A DNA stretch of 64,000 bases. It comes from Bacillota bacterium. Its GTDB lineage: Bacteria > Bacillota_I > Bacilli_A > RFN20 > CAG-288. The notes below the pieces were generated by a model. That model saw only the letters and a list, made by a program, of their open reading frames with translations. It did not search any database and was not told the DNA's origin. The stretch covers positions 1 through 64,000 of the forward strand of contig JAEWSJ010000006.1 of assembly GCA_023398335.1 (NCBI GenBank), written 5' to 3'. Made by a program: the position numbers and the translations under genes. Positions 25,576 to 34,169 of the stretch are shown here, piece after piece. Within the stretch, counting starts at the first letter, position 1, and each line of letters opens with the position of its first letter.

Positions 25576-26211
25576 ATGAAATTATTTATTGATACAGCAA
25601 ACATCGAAGAAATTCGTGAGGCTGCTAGTTATGGCGTAATTAAAGGTGTTACTACAAACCCATCCTTAATTGCTAAAGAAGGTAGAAATTTAGAAGATGT
25701 TATTAAAGAAATCGTTTCTTTAGTCAACGGTCCTATTTCTGCTGAAGTTGCTGAAGGTAAAGCTGAAGATATGATTGCTCAAGCTAAAGAACTTGTCAAA
25801 ATCCATAAAAATATAGTTATTAAGTTACCTATGACTATGGATGGAATTAAGGCTTGTAAAGCTTTAACAGATGAAGGCATTCATACAAATGTAACTTTGG
25901 TTTTCTCAGTACATCAAGCTTTATTAGCGTTTGAAGCAGGTGCAACATTCGTTTCACCATTTATGGGAAGAATGGATGATGCTGGTTTTGATGCCAATAA
26001 ACTTATTGAAGATATTGTCAAAGTTAGAAATAACTTTGGATATAAGACTGAAATTATTTCAGCTTCAATTAGAAATCTCGAGCACATTAATTCCGCTTCT
26101 TTAGCTGGAAGTGATATTGCCACGATTCCATTTAAAGTATTCATGAAAATGGTTGATCACCCTTTAACTAAAGCTGGCCTTCAAATATTTGCAGACGCAT
26201 CTAAGAAATAA
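25576..26211 (+). CDS. Transaldolase / fructose-6-phosphate aldolase-like protein
   Basis: A 211-residue short-form transaldolase (TalC/FSA family, subfamily 3B) with [13 protein letters not shown] at the start, GVTTNPSL, the Schiff-base lysine K83 in VIKLPMT and TNVTLVFS. Family members act either as transaldolase in the pentose phosphate pathway or as fructose-6-phosphate aldolase, and the sequence does not decide between them. A strong Shine-Dalgarno AAGAAGG lies upstream and a terminator directly downstream. With rpe in this window it supports a non-oxidative pentose phosphate route. Confidence 0.92.
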   Translation: MKLFIDTANIEEIREAASYGVIKGVTTNPSLIAKEGRNLEDVIKEIVSLVNGPISAEVAEGKAEDMIAQAKELVKIHKNIVIKLPMTMDGIKACKALTDEGIHTNVTLVFSVHQALLAFEAGATFVSPFMGRMDDAGFDANKLIEDIVKVRNNFGYKTEIISASIRNLEHINSASLAGSDIATIPFKVFMKMVDHPLTKAGLQIFADASKK

Positions 26212-26217
26212 TTAATT

Positions 26218-26248
26218 AAGTTTCTCTTGTAAAAGGGAAACTTTTTTT
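26218..26248 (+). terminator. Terminator of the gpmI-ppa-transaldolase operon
   Basis: Stem of 11 bp with one wobble (26218-26228 with 26233-26243), four-base loop, then a T run to 26248. Confidence 0.88.
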
Positions 26249-26371
26249 AGAATTTTTGAATATATATTAAAATAATGCACGAAAATTATTAAGAAAACGC
26301 TTTCTTATATTAATTGTCTATTTTTTTACTATTTATAAATATATAATTAAAATAGAAAAGGTGGACTCCAA

Positions 26372-26929
26372 ATGAAAGAAATAATTTTAAGTTCAGAACA
26401 GCTTCAAGAAATTGAAAAATCTTTAGGAAAACAAATTTCAGACAGATTTAGAAATTCAGATTCATTACCGGTATTTGTTGGTGTTATGAAGGGCGCATTG
26501 AACTTCATGATGGATTTAATTAAATATGTCGATGTTCCAATGGTTACAGATTATATTCAAATTAGTTCTTATGAAGGCACTGAGTCAACTGGAATTATTC
26601 ATTTGAAGAAAGATCTTACTCTTGATGTTACTAATAGAAGTATTATTATCATTGAAGATGTAATTGATACAGGTTTTTCACTTCATTATTTGAAGAATTA
26701 TTTCATTAATAAATTTCATCCGAAAGAAGTTATTATTTGCTGCTTAATTGACAAACAAGCTTCAAGAAAAATCGATACTAAAGTAGATTATGTTGGTTAT
26801 ACTTTAAAAGAGAATAAATTCCTTATGGGGTATGGTCTAGATTACAATGAATTATGCCGTAATATTAATTGTGTTTATGTTCCTGAACCAGAAGAAATTA
26901 AAGAATACGATCGACTTTTAACTAAATAA
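26372..26929 (+). CDS. hpt: Hypoxanthine phosphoribosyltransferase
   Basis: Purine salvage enzyme that makes IMP/GMP from the free base and PRPP. The 185-residue protein has FVGVMKGALNFM, the SSYEGTES loop, the PRPP-binding motif IIIIEDVIDTGFS (91-103) and a C-terminal VGYTLKENKFLMGYGLDYNELCRN that matches the family. The upstream 160 bases are AT-rich with several -10-like TATAAT/TATAAA sequences (for example 26342-26347), none with a clear -35. A terminator follows. It is transcribed alone. Confidence 0.95.
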   Translation: MKEIILSSEQLQEIEKSLGKQISDRFRNSDSLPVFVGVMKGALNFMMDLIKYVDVPMVTDYIQISSYEGTESTGIIHLKKDLTLDVTNRSIIIIEDVIDTGFSLHYLKNYFINKFHPKEVIICCLIDKQASRKIDTKVDYVGYTLKENKFLMGYGLDYNELCRNINCVYVPEPEEIKEYDRLLTK

Positions 26930-26937
26930 TAATATAC

Positions 26938-26966
26938 GTCGCTGAATAATTAATCAGCGGCTTTTT
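26938..26966 (+). terminator. Terminator of hpt
   Basis: Stem GTCGCTGA (26938-26945) with TCAGCGGC (26954-26961), one G-T wobble, followed by five T. Confidence 0.85.
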
Positions 26967-27033
26967 AAGTCGAAATATCTTTAATTTTTTATTGCTATAT
27001 TTATTACAAAGGCATATGTTGACAAAATGCTAT

Positions 27034-27061
27034 TTGTTTTCTTTTTAAAATATGTTATATT
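27034..27061 (+). promoter_or_regulatory. Promoter of the four-helix membrane protein gene
   Basis: TTGTTT (27034-27039), 16 bases, then TGTTATATT, an extended -10 (27053-27061). The transcript would have a leader of about 100 bases whose ends (CGCCTGA near 27069 and TCAGGTG near 27144) can pair over 7 bp with one G-T. Confidence 0.5.
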
Positions 27062-27168
27062 CTTAATTGCGCCTGAAAGCCCTTTATTTAAGATTATGTT
27101 CAATTCTTATGAAAATACCAGTTTCATGATGAATTAATTAATCTCAGGTGTGCTAAGATGGAGAAAAT

Positions 27169-27660
27169 ATGAATTTAAGTAGAAAGTCTTTTATAATTAA
27201 GACTTCTATTGACAATTTTATTGTTGCTGCTGCTATGTCGATTACTGCATCTATTCTATCAAATGTGTGGGATATGATGACTGTATGGTGTATTCCATTT
27301 TCCTTTGCGCTTAGTTGGATCTTAACTTTAGTTATTCCTTCTGGAAAAATATGCAATTGGTTCAGTGGACTATTTAAAATCAAGCCTAACACAGTTGCAT
27401 CTGATTTAGTCGGTGGTTTATTAACTAACGTTTATATTACCGCTATATTATCATTTGCCTGTAAAACTTTAGTGTTCTTTGCTGATTGGAGTTTGGTTAT
27501 TCCATGCTTCCTTGAGACGTTTGGTATTATGTATGCTGTATCGTATGTGATTTTTGAAGCATCATTCTATTTGTCAATGAAATTAGGTATCTTTATTGAC
27601 AAAAAGGACGCTATAAGAAGACAAGAAAATTGTTCTGTAGAAGTTACACCTCAAAAGTAA
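27169..27660 (+). CDS. Four-helix membrane protein, possibly DUF2798-like
   Basis: A 163-residue protein with about four membrane segments (about 11-33, 37-58, 80-105, 112-140) and a charged C-terminal tail. The two halves look alike in spacing, as in DUF2798 two-repeat proteins, but this is a weak resemblance and I do not assign a function. The start follows TGGAGAAAAT. It has its own promoter with a roughly 100-base leader and ends at a perfect terminator, so it is monocistronic. Confidence 0.7.
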   Translation: MNLSRKSFIIKTSIDNFIVAAAMSITASILSNVWDMMTVWCIPFSFALSWILTLVIPSGKICNWFSGLFKIKPNTVASDLVGGLLTNVYITAILSFACKTLVFFADWSLVIPCFLETFGIMYAVSYVIFEASFYLSMKLGIFIDKKDAIRRQENCSVEVTPQK

Positions 27661-27688
27661 AAAAAGATTGGAGTGACCAATCTTTTTT
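27660..27688. terminator. Bidirectional terminator between the membrane protein gene and glf
   Basis: A perfect 11-bp stem (27661-27671 with 27677-27687), five-base loop, A run on one side and T run on the other; it serves both converging genes. Confidence 0.93.
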
Positions 27689-27690
27689 CT

Positions 27691-28791
27691 TTAGTTAAAT
27701 TCTTTGTTAACAGCTTCGAGAGCGGCATTAATTACGAGGTGCATATCGAAGTATTTATATAAACCTAAACGACCACCGAAGATAACATTTGGATATTTCT
27801 TTGCTTCTTCAACGTATTTTTGATAAAGAGAATTATTTTTATCGTTATTTACTGGATAGTATTGTTCCATGCCAAGCTTCCATGTGATAGGATATTCACG
27901 AGTAATAATGGTTTTATCCGAAATGGAATTTTCAAAATGCTTATGCTCAATAATACGAGTGAATGGAATTTCATACTCCGTATAATTAATTACGGCGTTT
28001 CCTTGATAGTTTGGTTTATTTAATGTTTCTTCTTCAAATCTTAATGAACGATATTCAAGTGGCCCAAATTTGTAAGAGAAGAATTCATCAATACAACCGG
28101 TAAATATAACTTTATTTGCGAGAGAAGATAATTCTTCTTTATGTTCGAAATAATCGTAGTTTAATTTTACTTCAATACCATCTAGCATTTTCTCGATGAT
28201 TTTAGTATATCCACCTTCTGGTATACCTTGATATTTATCATTGAAATAGTTGTTATCAAAGGTGAAACGAATTGGTAATCTTTTAATAATAAAAGAAGGT
28301 AATTCGGTTGCTTTTGTTCCCCATTGTTTTTCCGTGTATCCTTTAACGAGAGTTTCATAGACATCACGACCTACTAAACTTAAAGCTTGTTCTTCTAAGT
28401 TCGTTGGAGTAACGATGTTTTCTTTCTTAATTTGATTTTCAATTATTTGTTTTACTTTTTCAGGATCTTTTTCACCCCATAATTCATAGAAAGTATTCAT
28501 ATTGAATGGCATTGAGTATAATTTGCCTTTATAGTTTGCTTTTGGACAATTGGTAAAACGGTTAAATTCAGCAAATTGATTTATATATTCCCAAATTGAT
28601 TTATCAGAAGTGTGGAAAATATGAGCGCCATATTTATGGACGTTTATTCCTTCTTCTTTTTGAGTGTAGATATTGCCTGCAATATTATTTCTCTTCTCAA
28701 TTACTAAAACTTTTTTATTTCTTTTTTTGGCTTCATAAGCAAATATCGCCCCAAATAAGCCAGAACCAACGACTAGATAATCATATTTCAT
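27691..28791 (-). CDS. glf: UDP-galactopyranose mutase
   Basis: Flavoenzyme that converts UDP-galactopyranose to UDP-galactofuranose, the donor for galactofuranose in surface glycans or glycolipids. The 366-residue protein has the FAD motif YLVVGSGLFGAIFAYE, then EKRNNIAGNIYTQ, the KYGAHIFHTSD loop and the typical late GRLGLYKYFDMH. The start follows AAGGAG. galE in the same window can provide the UDP-galactose substrate, so the two fit one route. Presence of glf implies that some galactofuranosyltransferase exists, though none here is proven to be one. Confidence 0.95.
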   Translation of the reverse strand: MKYDYLVVGSGLFGAIFAYEAKKRNKKVLVIEKRNNIAGNIYTQKEEGINVHKYGAHIFHTSDKSIWEYINQFAEFNRFTNCPKANYKGKLYSMPFNMNTFYELWGEKDPEKVKQIIENQIKKENIVTPTNLEEQALSLVGRDVYETLVKGYTEKQWGTKATELPSFIIKRLPIRFTFDNNYFNDKYQGIPEGGYTKIIEKMLDGIEVKLNYDYFEHKEELSSLANKVIFTGCIDEFFSYKFGPLEYRSLRFEEETLNKPNYQGNAVINYTEYEIPFTRIIEHKHFENSISDKTIITREYPITWKLGMEQYYPVNNDKNNSLYQKYVEEAKKYPNVIFGGRLGLYKYFDMHLVINAALEAVNKEFN

Positions 28792-28911
28792 TTGATAATG
28801 TGCTCCTTAAGAATAATATTAACATATCTTATAAAATCATTCATTAGTTTAATGAATTGTTAACTGATAATTTACATGCTATATTGTAGGTAGAAGAAAG
28901 GCGGAAAAGTT

Positions 28912-30273
28912 ATGGATGTATTTGAACTTTTTAACAGTCAAAGAAATTATTACCTTAAAGGTGGTACAAAGTCTTACGAGTTTAGAATGAACAGTCTAAT
29001 TAAGCTTAAATCAGTGATGAAAATACATGAGAAAGATTTATATGAGGCTTTAAAACTTGATCTTAACAAGTCAGAACAAGAAGCGTATATGACTGAAATA
29101 GGTCTTGTATATGAAGATATTTCATATGCATTAAAGCATTTGAAGAAATGGATGAAAGTTAAAAAGGTCAAAGCTCCTTTAGCAATGTATCCATCTTCAT
29201 GTTATATCTATCGTGAACCATATGGAGTAACATTAGTAATGTCTCCTTGGAACTATCCGGTGTTATTAACGCTTCAACCGGTCGTTGGCGCGATTGAAGG
29301 AGGCAATACATGTATTATTCGTCCTTCTTCACAAACTCCAAATGTCGCTCAAGTTATCTTTCAGATAATAGAAGAAGCCTTCAACAAAGAGTATATCTAT
29401 TGTGTATTAGGTAGTAGAGAAGTTGCAGATCAATTATTCGAACAAGATTTTGACTTAATTTTCTTTACCGGTTCACCACATATCGGTAAAAAAGTATTAT
29501 CGTGCGCTGCTAATCATTTAACTCCGTGTGTTCTTGAACTGGGTGGTAAATCTCCTTGTATAGTTACAGAGAAGGCTAATATTAGTCTTGCTGCTCGTCG
29601 AATTGTGTTTGGTAAGACGATTAACTCAGGTCAAACTTGTGTTGCACCAGATTACCTTGTCGTTCATGAAAGTAAGAGAGAGGAATTAATTAAAGCAATA
29701 AAGGCGGAGATTTTACTTCAATTCCCAAAAGGTATGTTAAACGATGATTCATATCCAAAAATTATTTCGACTTCAGCTTTTGAAAGATTAACCTATTTAA
29801 TTAGTAAAGAAAAAGTTATATATGGTGGAAAGAATGATGGAAAGAGAATCGAATTAACTTTAGTTGATGCGACTTTTGATTCAGTGATAATGGAGGATGA
29901 AATCTTCGGACCGATTTTACCAATATTAACATATAATAATGAAGACGATTTAATCTCTACAATTAATTCAAGACCAACACCATTAGCGTGTTATGTTTAT
30001 ACTGATTCTAAAACTCAAGAGAAGAAAATTATTAACGCAATTCCGTTTGGTGGTGGTTGTGTTAATGATTGTTTGGTTCATTTATCGGCGTCGTCTTTAC
30101 CTTTCGGGGGATTAAAGCAATCGGGAATGGGTCAATATCATGGTAGAAGATCATTTGAGACTTTCACCCATTTTAAGCCAATATTAAAACATAAAACATG
30201 GCTTGATATTAGCTTTAGATATCATCCGTTTAGTGAAAAGAAGAAAAGTTGGATAAAGAAGTTTATTAAGTAA
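28912..30273 (+). CDS. Aldehyde dehydrogenase (class 3-like)
   Basis: NAD(P)-dependent oxidoreductase of 453 residues, the short form related to fatty-aldehyde or coniferyl-aldehyde dehydrogenases. It shows SPWNYPVLLTLQP, FTGSPHIGKKVL, ELGGKSPCIV and the catalytic cysteine C243 in SGQTCVAPDY. The basic C-terminus (KSWIKKF) could make a membrane contact. The real substrate is unknown; long-chain aldehydes are a guess based on the class and on the adjacent lipid-type genes. It is divergent from glf and ends at a shared terminator. Confidence 0.92.
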   Translation: MDVFELFNSQRNYYLKGGTKSYEFRMNSLIKLKSVMKIHEKDLYEALKLDLNKSEQEAYMTEIGLVYEDISYALKHLKKWMKVKKVKAPLAMYPSSCYIYREPYGVTLVMSPWNYPVLLTLQPVVGAIEGGNTCIIRPSSQTPNVAQVIFQIIEEAFNKEYIYCVLGSREVADQLFEQDFDLIFFTGSPHIGKKVLSCAANHLTPCVLELGGKSPCIVTEKANISLAARRIVFGKTINSGQTCVAPDYLVVHESKREELIKAIKAEILLQFPKGMLNDDSYPKIISTSAFERLTYLISKEKVIYGGKNDGKRIELTLVDATFDSVIMEDEIFGPILPILTYNNEDDLISTINSRPTPLACYVYTDSKTQEKKIINAIPFGGGCVNDCLVHLSASSLPFGGLKQSGMGQYHGRRSFETFTHFKPILKHKTWLDISFRYHPFSEKKKSWIKKFIK

Positions 30274-30279
30274 GTAAAT

Positions 30280-30311
30280 AAGAGCCTAGAGAGAAATCTC
30301 CAGACTCTTTT
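30280..30311. terminator. Terminator between the aldehyde dehydrogenase and the acyltransferase operon
   Basis: Imperfect 13-position stem (30280-30292 with 30297-30309, two mismatches) with a four-base loop and a T run. It overlaps the end of the converging acyltransferase gene. Confidence 0.7.
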
Positions 30312-31125
30312 AAAATTCACCTGTATAATTATCTAATTTATATTTTTCATGGTAAGTTTTTTCATATAGATCGACCACCATGGAGTGATTAAGTTTACGC
30401 ATATACTCGATATTTTCTTTCTCACTTAATTCAGGCTTTAGATAAATTGGATTAAGAATATGAATATCAGTATATTCAATTTTTAATCCTTCTGAATCAA
30501 ATAGAGAAGAATCTCTAAAGGTAATAAAAAGCGGAATTAATGGAACGTTATGCTTTATCGCGTAGTGATATGCCCCATTTTTTAATGAACGTGGCTTTTT
30601 GTAATTCCACCACATGCCTTGCTCTGGATAGAATAAGATGTATTTCTTTCTTTTTAAGTAGTAATCGACAGCTTCTTCAAATTTACGTAATGCTTTTAAG
30701 TCGGTCATGTTAATTGGAAGCATTCCACCAGCACGCATTAAATCACCTAAGCTCCCTTTTAGATTATTGAAATAGGCTGCAGATATTTTTACATCTTTAC
30801 CTTTCAAAGCATATTTAACTGATAAGCAGTCAAACATATAGACGTGGTTACAAGTAACTATTGCAGCGTCAATTCCTTTGATATTTTCTCTACCAAATAC
30901 TCTGATATGTTGAGTTTTCTCACATTCTTTTTTAGTAAATGGTTTTACGATAAATTGATTAATTAAGTCGTTCTTAATTTTTGTCCAACCATGTTTGATA
31001 TATGGATAATCTTTGGTGACAGGATAAGAATCATTTACATCAAAAGGATCTACATGAGAGTTATACTCACCTTTCTTTTCTGCTTCAGCAATGTTAGCTA
31101 AAACATCTTTACGTGGTGTGTTCAT
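30310..31125 (-). CDS. PlsC-like 1-acylglycerol-3-phosphate acyltransferase family protein
   Basis: A 271-residue acyltransferase. Family motif I (NHxxxxD) is NHVYMFD, and motif III appears as FYPEQGMWW; a PLIPLF segment follows. Lysophosphatidate acyltransferase is the default family role, but its position as third gene of an acyltransferase-GT2-acyltransferase operon suggests it acylates a glycolipid or related envelope molecule. It starts 2 bases after the GT2 gene. No clear transmembrane helix is seen, so it is probably peripheral. Confidence 0.85.
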   Translation of the reverse strand: MNTPRKDVLANIAEAEKKGEYNSHVDPFDVNDSYPVTKDYPYIKHGWTKIKNDLINQFIVKPFTKKECEKTQHIRVFGRENIKGIDAAIVTCNHVYMFDCLSVKYALKGKDVKISAAYFNNLKGSLGDLMRAGGMLPINMTDLKALRKFEEAVDYYLKRKKYILFYPEQGMWWNYKKPRSLKNGAYHYAIKHNVPLIPLFITFRDSSLFDSEGLKIEYTDIHILNPIYLKPELSEKENIEYMRKLNHSMVVDLYEKTYHEKYKLDNYTGEF

Positions 31126-31127
31126 AT

Positions 31128-32405
31128 TTATTTTCTTTCTACGGTAGCGTTTCTTTCAATCGGAACCCAGTCTGCTTCTTGTTTTCCAAATAAAGCGTGA
31201 TAACAAACCTTAATATAATCAAGCTCAAAAATTGGATTTAAGAATAATACTAAGAAGCGTTTATAGATAGGACATTTCATTTTCTTCCAATCAACAATTA
31301 ATACGAACAAAGTCATAATGAAGAAACTTATATACATGAATGAGAATGAAACTAAAGCGTTAATAAAGCAGATGAGACTGCTGCTGTAAAATCCGGTTAA
31401 CAAGAAAGCTAGACTGCAAAGTAAAGACGTGAATAGATAAAAAGTAACAAATCCATAAATTACGAATGTTGGATATAATCCGTTTAGATAATATCTTTGT
31501 AATCTGTCTCTTTTACTAGTCATAACTTTTTTTAACTTTGCATCGTAAAGACGATGAGAATCAACATAACCTTTTAACCATCTATTTCTACGAGTTGTTG
31601 TAACTTTAAATGATTCAGCTTCATCCATATATATCATGGAATAAGAACAGTAATATTGTTTAAAACCGTATAAAGGAGTGGCATACATCATTTCCATATC
31701 TTCGGTCATAGTTTTGTTAAACTTAAAACCATCAGTAGCATCTAAGACAGATTTTTTGAAGGCAATACCAGTGGTAATTGGCATTTGATATAAGTGATGA
31801 TCAGATTTAAATCTGTTGCCGAGTTCATCGATTAATGGCCAGATTGTTCCATTGCACATTCCAGATATAGAGCCGGAGTTTTTACCACGTAAGATATAGT
31901 TCTTTGACATTTTCTTACATGTCACAATATCGGCGGAAGAAGCGAAACCGTTATTAAGTTCACTTAAGCAATCTTTTTCTAACCAACAGTCAGCATCGAT
32001 GACCATATAAACGTCATAGAATTTTTGTGCTTTGTTATATTCTGTTAAGCAGATATCAAGTGCTTCTTCTTTATTTCTTTGCTCACTGGCAATTAGATAA
32101 GTGAAGCCATATTCTTTTGCTATATCGATTGTTGGATCATCGTTTGTTTTAACAATAAACACAACGTCAAATTTATCTTTGTTATATGTTTGATTACTTA
32201 AGCAATTCATAATTCCACGAATAATAGATGATTCATTTCTGGCTGGAACCATAACTAATATTCTGTTTTCTTCGTGATTAATTAAGTGTTTTTGCTTCTT
32301 AAATGGAGCAAAATAGCAGATTAATCTTGGTGAATAATATAGTAAGCCAAGTCCGACTAAGCCTAAAAAAACATATAGTGATATTTGTAATGCAGTATCT
32401 AACAT
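31128..32405 (-). CDS. Membrane glycosyltransferase, family 2
   Basis: Processive-type GT2 enzyme of 425 residues. An N-terminal membrane helix (about 4-24) precedes a GT-A domain with VMVPARNESSI, the metal-binding DADCW, and an RNRWLKG motif like the QxxRW signature; three or more membrane helices form the C-terminal part. Such enzymes add sugars to lipid carriers or build surface polysaccharide from the cytoplasmic side. Flanking acyltransferases (3 bases upstream, 2 downstream) point to a glycolipid product. The start follows AAAAGGAGAA. Confidence 0.9.
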   Translation of the reverse strand: MLDTALQISLYVFLGLVGLGLLYYSPRLICYFAPFKKQKHLINHEENRILVMVPARNESSIIRGIMNCLSNQTYNKDKFDVVFIVKTNDDPTIDIAKEYGFTYLIASEQRNKEEALDICLTEYNKAQKFYDVYMVIDADCWLEKDCLSELNNGFASSADIVTCKKMSKNYILRGKNSGSISGMCNGTIWPLIDELGNRFKSDHHLYQMPITTGIAFKKSVLDATDGFKFNKTMTEDMEMMYATPLYGFKQYYCSYSMIYMDEAESFKVTTTRRNRWLKGYVDSHRLYDAKLKKVMTSKRDRLQRYYLNGLYPTFVIYGFVTFYLFTSLLCSLAFLLTGFYSSSLICFINALVSFSFMYISFFIMTLFVLIVDWKKMKCPIYKRFLVLFLNPIFELDYIKVCYHALFGKQEADWVPIERNATVERK

Positions 32406-32408
32406 AAT

Positions 32409-33185
32409 TTATTTCTCCTTTTCTTTCTTAATATAGGTGTTGTATGAGTAAGTAGAGTTTTTACTTCTTTCTACCATCGTGTTATAAATTCTATTTCTTA
32501 AATCTTCTCTTTGATCTACCTCGTTAAGTTCGTTATTTACGTAGAAAGGTCCATCGCAATAAACTGTCATTTTTGGTTTAGTTGAATGTTTTCTTTTTTG
32601 ATAAGTAACAGTGAAGCAGTAAGACGGACAGAAACAAAGGCATGGGTAACGGAATGAATCAGATTTGAAATTTCTTATTTTTGTGTAATAGGGCCAAATA
32701 TGTGCCTCGGGATATATGCAAATTGCGTAGTTTTGGTTAATTCTTGTTTTCATAGTATTAATGAAGTTTCGCATACCTTTAAAAGAAGGTACTGGAATTG
32801 CTCCGATCATCTGCATTATATTTCTTGTACCTTTTATTGCGAGGTTTTCACTTGAAACGACGACATAATCGCGTTTAGGAAAGGTTAGCAAAGCTGGAAG
32901 AAAACCATCGCTAGGAACGTTGGTATGATTAGCATAAAGATAATATCCTTGTTTTTTACATTGCTTAAAGCATTGACGATTTACTATTTTTAAGTGGTGA
33001 TATAACTTCATATAAACAAAATCATAAGGCAAGACAAGAAGATGATAAGTAATCCATGCGCTGAAATTCCAAAGCCAGCTTGAGTGCATATATTTATAGT
33101 TTTGATCAATATTTATTTTGTTTCTTGTTATACCAGAGAATTCATCTGATAATTCATCTTGATAATAATATGTTTTATTTTTCAT
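32409..33185 (-). CDS. PlsC-like acyltransferase family protein
   Basis: First gene of the acyltransferase-GT2-acyltransferase operon. The 258-residue protein has the acyltransferase motif NHTNVPSD (NHxxxxD), then SFKGMRNF and YPEAHIWPYY, corresponding to the PEG-type motif III. It is only distantly similar to the other acyltransferase of the operon. A hydrophobic segment (about 38-60) may anchor it. The start follows GAGGAG. A role in acylating the product of the GT2 is inferred from context. Confidence 0.83.
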   Translation of the reverse strand: MKNKTYYYQDELSDEFSGITRNKINIDQNYKYMHSSWLWNFSAWITYHLLVLPYDFVYMKLYHHLKIVNRQCFKQCKKQGYYLYANHTNVPSDGFLPALLTFPKRDYVVVSSENLAIKGTRNIMQMIGAIPVPSFKGMRNFINTMKTRINQNYAICIYPEAHIWPYYTKIRNFKSDSFRYPCLCFCPSYCFTVTYQKRKHSTKPKMTVYCDGPFYVNNELNEVDQREDLRNRIYNTMVERSKNSTYSYNTYIKKEKEK

Positions 33186-33409
33186 GCTTTCTCCTCTTCT
33201 AGTTATATTTTATTTATAAAAGACTACAAACAATACCTAATTAAGAAAGAAGACAGTATAATTGGGTTAGAATATAATTCTCAGCAAAAGAGAGTTAACT
33301 ATATTTGAGAGAAATCTACATATGAAATAAGATAGAAAAGATAAAATGTATTTACTTTACTTTTCATTAAAAATTATCTATCTTAGTTGTATATAACGGA
33401 GAAAACAAA

Positions 33410-34012
33410 ATGAATTTAAGAGAAATAGTTGGAAGCAACTTGACATATTTACGAAAAAAAGAGAATCTAACGCAATTAGAATTAGCTAATAAACTAAATT
33501 ACTCTGATAAGTCAGTTAGTAAATGGGAACATGGGGATGCCTTGCCATCGGTGGAAGACTTAATATTAATTTGCCAATACTTTAATATTACTTTAGATCA
33601 ACTAACCTCTAACGATATTGAAAAATGCAGTAAAAAAAAGAAAGATACAGATTTCAGTAATAAAATAGTTATTACGTTGTTATCGGTGTTTGGTGTCTGG
33701 CTAATAAGTACCAGTGTCTTTGTAGGACTTTCTATTTTAGATAATATGTATTATTGGCAGTCTTTTCTTTATGCGGTCCCATTGTCTTCAATAGTCCTGC
33801 TTGTTTTTAATTCGATTTGGGGCAACACGAGATACAATCATTATATTATCTCTGTTCTAATATGGTCGATTATCACTTCAATCTATTGTTCAGTTGGCGG
33901 TTATCAATTATGGATTATGTATCTAGTTGGTATACCTGCTCAAATAATTGTAATAATCTGGTCACGATGGAATACCACTCCAAGAATGCTTGATAAATAT
34001 AAGAAGCAATAA
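33410..34012 (+). CDS. XRE-family regulator with C-terminal membrane helices
   Basis: A 200-residue protein with an N-terminal Cro/C1-type helix-turn-helix (about 6-62; NLTQLELANKLNYSDKSVSKWEHG) and a C-terminal part of about four membrane helices (about 83-190). Such membrane-tethered regulators in Firmicutes often respond to envelope signals and control neighbouring genes. It is divergent from the acyltransferase-GT2 operon, separated by 224 bases of AT-rich DNA, which makes that operon its likeliest target (inference). A terminator-like structure follows. Confidence 0.88.
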   Translation: MNLREIVGSNLTYLRKKENLTQLELANKLNYSDKSVSKWEHGDALPSVEDLILICQYFNITLDQLTSNDIEKCSKKKKDTDFSNKIVITLLSVFGVWLISTSVFVGLSILDNMYYWQSFLYAVPLSSIVLLVFNSIWGNTRYNHYIISVLIWSIITSIYCSVGGYQLWIMYLVGIPAQIIVIIWSRWNTTPRMLDKYKKQ

Positions 34013-34019
34013 TTAATAA

Positions 34020-34068
34020 CCTCATTATTTTGAACGAGTTTACTCGGGAAGACATGAGGACATTTTTT
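34020..34068 (+). terminator. Two-stem terminator after the XRE gene
   Basis: Outer stem CCTCAT (34020-34025) with ATGAGG (34054-34059), an inner stem CGAG/CTCG (34035-34046), and a T run at 34063-34068. The outer stem is short, so it may be weak. Confidence 0.6.
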
Positions 34069-34076
34069 ATTAAATA

Positions 34077-34103
34077 TTAGCACTCACCTATTGACACTGC
34101 TAA
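34077..34103 (+). promoter_or_regulatory. Upstream CIRCE operator (HrcA site), degenerate right arm
   Basis: Left arm TTAGCACTC is perfect; after 9 bases the right arm reads CACTGCTAA, two mismatches from GAGTGCTAA. The -35 box TTGACA (34091-34096) lies inside it, so HrcA binding here would block RNA polymerase. Confidence 0.7.
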
Positions 34104-34118
34104 AATATATGCTATATT
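34091..34118 (+). promoter_or_regulatory. Vegetative promoter of hsp20
   Basis: Consensus -35 TTGACA (34091-34096), 16 bases, and an extended -10 TGCTATATT (34110-34118). It is flanked and overlapped by two CIRCE operators. Confidence 0.8.
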
Positions 34119-34122
34119 ATAA

Positions 34123-34149
34123 TTAGCACTAAGGTAATGAGAGTGCTAA
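34123..34149 (+). promoter_or_regulatory. Downstream CIRCE operator (HrcA site)
   Basis: TTAGCACTA, 9 bases, GAGTGCTAA: one mismatch from the CIRCE consensus TTAGCACTC-N9-GAGTGCTAA. It covers the expected transcription start and leader. Confidence 0.92.
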
Positions 34150-34169
34150 TAATTACAGGAGGTATTATT

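Noticed and set aside
34137..34169. Upstream ATG extending Hsp20
   Set aside because: It lies within the CIRCE operator and before the AGGAGG that clearly serves the ATG at 34170.
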